Source of the DNA: Paenibacillus sp. FJAT-26967
GTDB lineage: Bacteria > Bacillota > Bacilli > Paenibacillales > NBRC-103111
DNA: 64,000 bases
NCBI RefSeq assembly: GCF_001541095.1
Contig: NZ_LMXH01000002.1
Coordinates: forward strand, 46,847-110,846
Direction of reading: 5' to 3'
Positions 62,482 to 64,000 of the stretch are shown here, one piece after another; position 1 is the stretch's first letter; each line of letters opens with the position of its first letter. The notes beneath the pieces were generated by a model. The model had not been told where the DNA came from. It worked only from the letters and a program-made list of their open reading frames with translations, and ran no database searches. The position numbers and the translations under genes were made by a program.

Positions 62482-64000
62482 ATGCTCACAGAACTGTCTA
62501 TACGTAATCTGGCGGTAATCGAGTACGTTCATATTGGTTTCAAATCAGGTTTTCATGTGCTCACGGGTGAGACGGGAGCCGGTAAATCCATTATTATTGA
62601 TGCACTTAGTTTGATTGTAGGCGGCAGGGGTTCTTCCGAACTGGTTCGTTATGGCAGTGAGAAAGCGGAAATCGAGGCCGTGTTCGAGATCGAAGAAGAC
62701 CACCCCGTGTGGGAAACACTAACGCAGCTCGGCATTGAGGCCGCTGCCGAAGAACAGCTTCTGATCCGCCGTGAAGTTACGGCAAACGGCAAAAGCTCCA
62801 GCCGTATTAACGGCCAGCTTGTGAATTTGACCATGCTCCGCGAAGTGGGCAGATGGCTCGTTAATATTCACGGGCAGCATGAGCATCAATCTCTTCTTAA
62901 ATCCGATGAGCATATTCACTGGCTCGATACATACGGAGAGAAAGAGATTGCCGCGAGCTTGCAGGCATACCGGATAAGCTATGACCGTTATACCAAGCTC
63001 CGCAAAGAACTGAAGTCTTTAGTCGAAACAAGTAAACAGTCTTTGCAAATGTTGGATCTATACCGTTTTCAGGTCGATGAGATAGCAGCCGCTTCCTTAA
63101 AGGAAGGGGAAGAGATCGGTCTGACGGAAGAGAAGAGCAAGCTTGCGAATGCAGAAAAATTATATAAAAATGTAGCCGCATCTTATGATACCCTGTATGG
63201 GAATAACAGCGGACTGGACTCCATCGGGAAGTCCATTGTCCGGATCCAGGATGTGGCCGCCATTGACAAGGCAGGTATAGCGCCTCTGCTCGAACAGATG
63301 CAGAATGCTTTTTACCAGCTTGAAGATGCGGCTTATCAGCTGCGGGATTACCGGGATGAAATTGAATTCAATCCGGAGCGTCTGGATGAAATTGAATTGA
63401 GGCTCGATCTTATCGCTACTCTGCGTCGCAAATATGGCGATACCATCACAGAAATCCTGGCTTACAGCGATAAAATCAGCGGCGAGCTCGAGACAATCGA
63501 GAACAAAGACGAGATTATCCAGAAGCTCCAAGATAAACTTGCTGCCGAAACTTTACAGCTTGCCAAGGCAGCGCTCGAGCTATCGAAGCGGCGAAGTGAG
63601 ATCGCAGGACGGCTCGCTCAAGAGATTGAGACCGAGCTTAGAGACCTGCATATGGAGCGTACGCAGTTCCGCGTGCAGGTGGCCCATATAGAGGCTGCGA
63701 ATGCCCAGGCAGGCCTGGCGCTGGATAGCGGGAGTGTCAAATTCACCCGCGACGGTATTGACCAGGTCGAGTTCCTTATGGCTCCGAATCCCGGGGAGCC
63801 CCTGCGGGGTTTGAGCAAGATCGCCTCCGGCGGCGAGCTGTCACGTATTATGCTGGCGATGAAGAGCATTTTCGCGAGATTGGACCGCATCCCCGTCCTA
63901 ATATTCGACGAAGTGGACACGGGCGTAAGCGGGCGGGCGGCTCAAGCCATCGCCGAGAAGCTATCCGTTCTTTCGGTAAGCTGTCAGGTGTTCTCCATCA
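62482..64000 (+). CDS. recN: DNA repair protein RecN (5' part, cut by window end)
   Basis: 506 codons are open to the edge, of ~570 expected. Walker A LTGETGAGKSIIIDAL (~residues 25-40), the SMC-like coiled coil (~150-370), signature LRGLSKIASGGELSRIMLAMKSIF and Walker B PVLIFDEVDTGVSGRAA are read directly. RecN binds ends at double-strand breaks and promotes recombination. Start ATG 62482 follows GGGGAGGAACCT. No frameshift is seen; the end is missing only because the window stops. Confidence 0.96.
   Translation, partial: MLTELSIRNLAVIEYVHIGFKSGFHVLTGETGAGKSIIIDALSLIVGGRGSSELVRYGSEKAEIEAVFEIEEDHPVWETLTQLGIEAAAEEQLLIRREVTANGKSSSRINGQLVNLTMLREVGRWLVNIHGQHEHQSLLKSDEHIHWLDTYGEKEIAASLQAYRISYDRYTKLRKELKSLVETSKQSLQMLDLYRFQVDEIAAASLKEGEEIGLTEEKSKLANAEKLYKNVAASYDTLYGNNSGLDSIGKSIVRIQDVAAIDKAGIAPLLEQMQNAFYQLEDAAYQLRDYRDEIEFNPERLDEIELRLDLIATLRRKYGDTITEILAYSDKISGELETIENKDEIIQKLQDKLAAETLQLAKAALELSKRRSEIAGRLAQEIETELRDLHMERTQFRVQVAHIEAANAQAGLALDSGSVKFTRDGIDQVEFLMAPNPGEPLRGLSKIASGGELSRIMLAMKSIFARLDRIPVLIFDEVDTGVSGRAAQAIAEKLSVLSVSCQVFSI

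Overview
The window is a chromosomal segment of an endospore-forming, Gram-positive bacterium of the Paenibacillaceae, most likely Paenibacillus or a close relative. The evidence is a complete spoIIIAA-AH operon, a spore photoproduct lyase, a YjcZ-type mini-protein, strong AGGAGG ribosome-binding sites with many GTG and TTG starts, and a right half that follows the Bacillus subtilis order mntR-yqhO-yqhP-yqhQ-yqhR-aroQ-yqhT-efp ... yqhV-spoIIIAA-AH-accB-accC-yqhY ... nusB-folD-xseA-xseB-ispA-dxs-yqxC-argR-recN. No rRNA, tRNA, CRISPR array, prophage or intact transposase gene was seen.

Left third (1-24 kb), accessory and lineage-specific: an LtaS-type sulfatase; a ba3-type cytochrome oxidase operon behind a well-placed Fnr/Crp-type site; a FAD oxidoreductase; two overlapping Gfo/Idh/MocA dehydrogenases; YisL and KbaA-like membrane proteins; topoisomerase III; a Dps protein behind a PerR-type box; a stalk-domain/DUF3887/hydrolase fusion; a nitronate monooxygenase; a quinone oxidoreductase; an AT-rich patch with a secreted two-module fibronectin-type-III protein; a divergent polysaccharide deacetylase; a CNNM/CBS membrane protein with an unusual translation start; a 35-residue YjcZ protein; and an MBL-fold hydrolase. 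Two copies of a ~91-bp hairpin repeat (9-100 and 17696-17786) look like mobile-element remnants.

Middle (24-43 kb): a metal-homeostasis cluster (zur, yidD, then znuA-znuC-znuB behind two Zur-type boxes) surrounds metG, which is controlled by a methionine T-box. Then come ccdA, splB, mntR and the yqhO-efp block. Between efp and yqhV the Bacillus order is interrupted by an ABC transporter of the TrpXYZ type, aspartokinase lysC (with an internal start for a beta subunit), a DUF441 protein and comB-comA for sulfolactate synthesis.

Right third (44-64 kb), sporulation and housekeeping: spoIIIAA-AH builds the mother-cell half of the feeding channel. accB-accC (fatty acid synthesis) follows from its own promoter, which overlaps the spoIIIA terminator. 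Next are an Asp23/AmaP/DUF2273 envelope-stress trio, nusB, folD, xseA-xseB, ispA-dxs (isoprenoids), a TlyA-type methyltransferase, an unrecognised membrane-anchored protein, argR and the 5' part of recN, which runs off the window.

No gene cluster stands out as a clearly new biological system. The strongest leads are regulatory (Fnr, WalR, PerR, Zur and T-box sites, the hairpin-bridged TTG start, the lysC internal start) and structural (duplicated secreted modules, low-complexity insertions in SpoIIIAF and SpoIIIAH, palindromes inside spoIIIA, paired hairpin repeats). All family assignments come from reading the sequence and remembered family features; no search was run.
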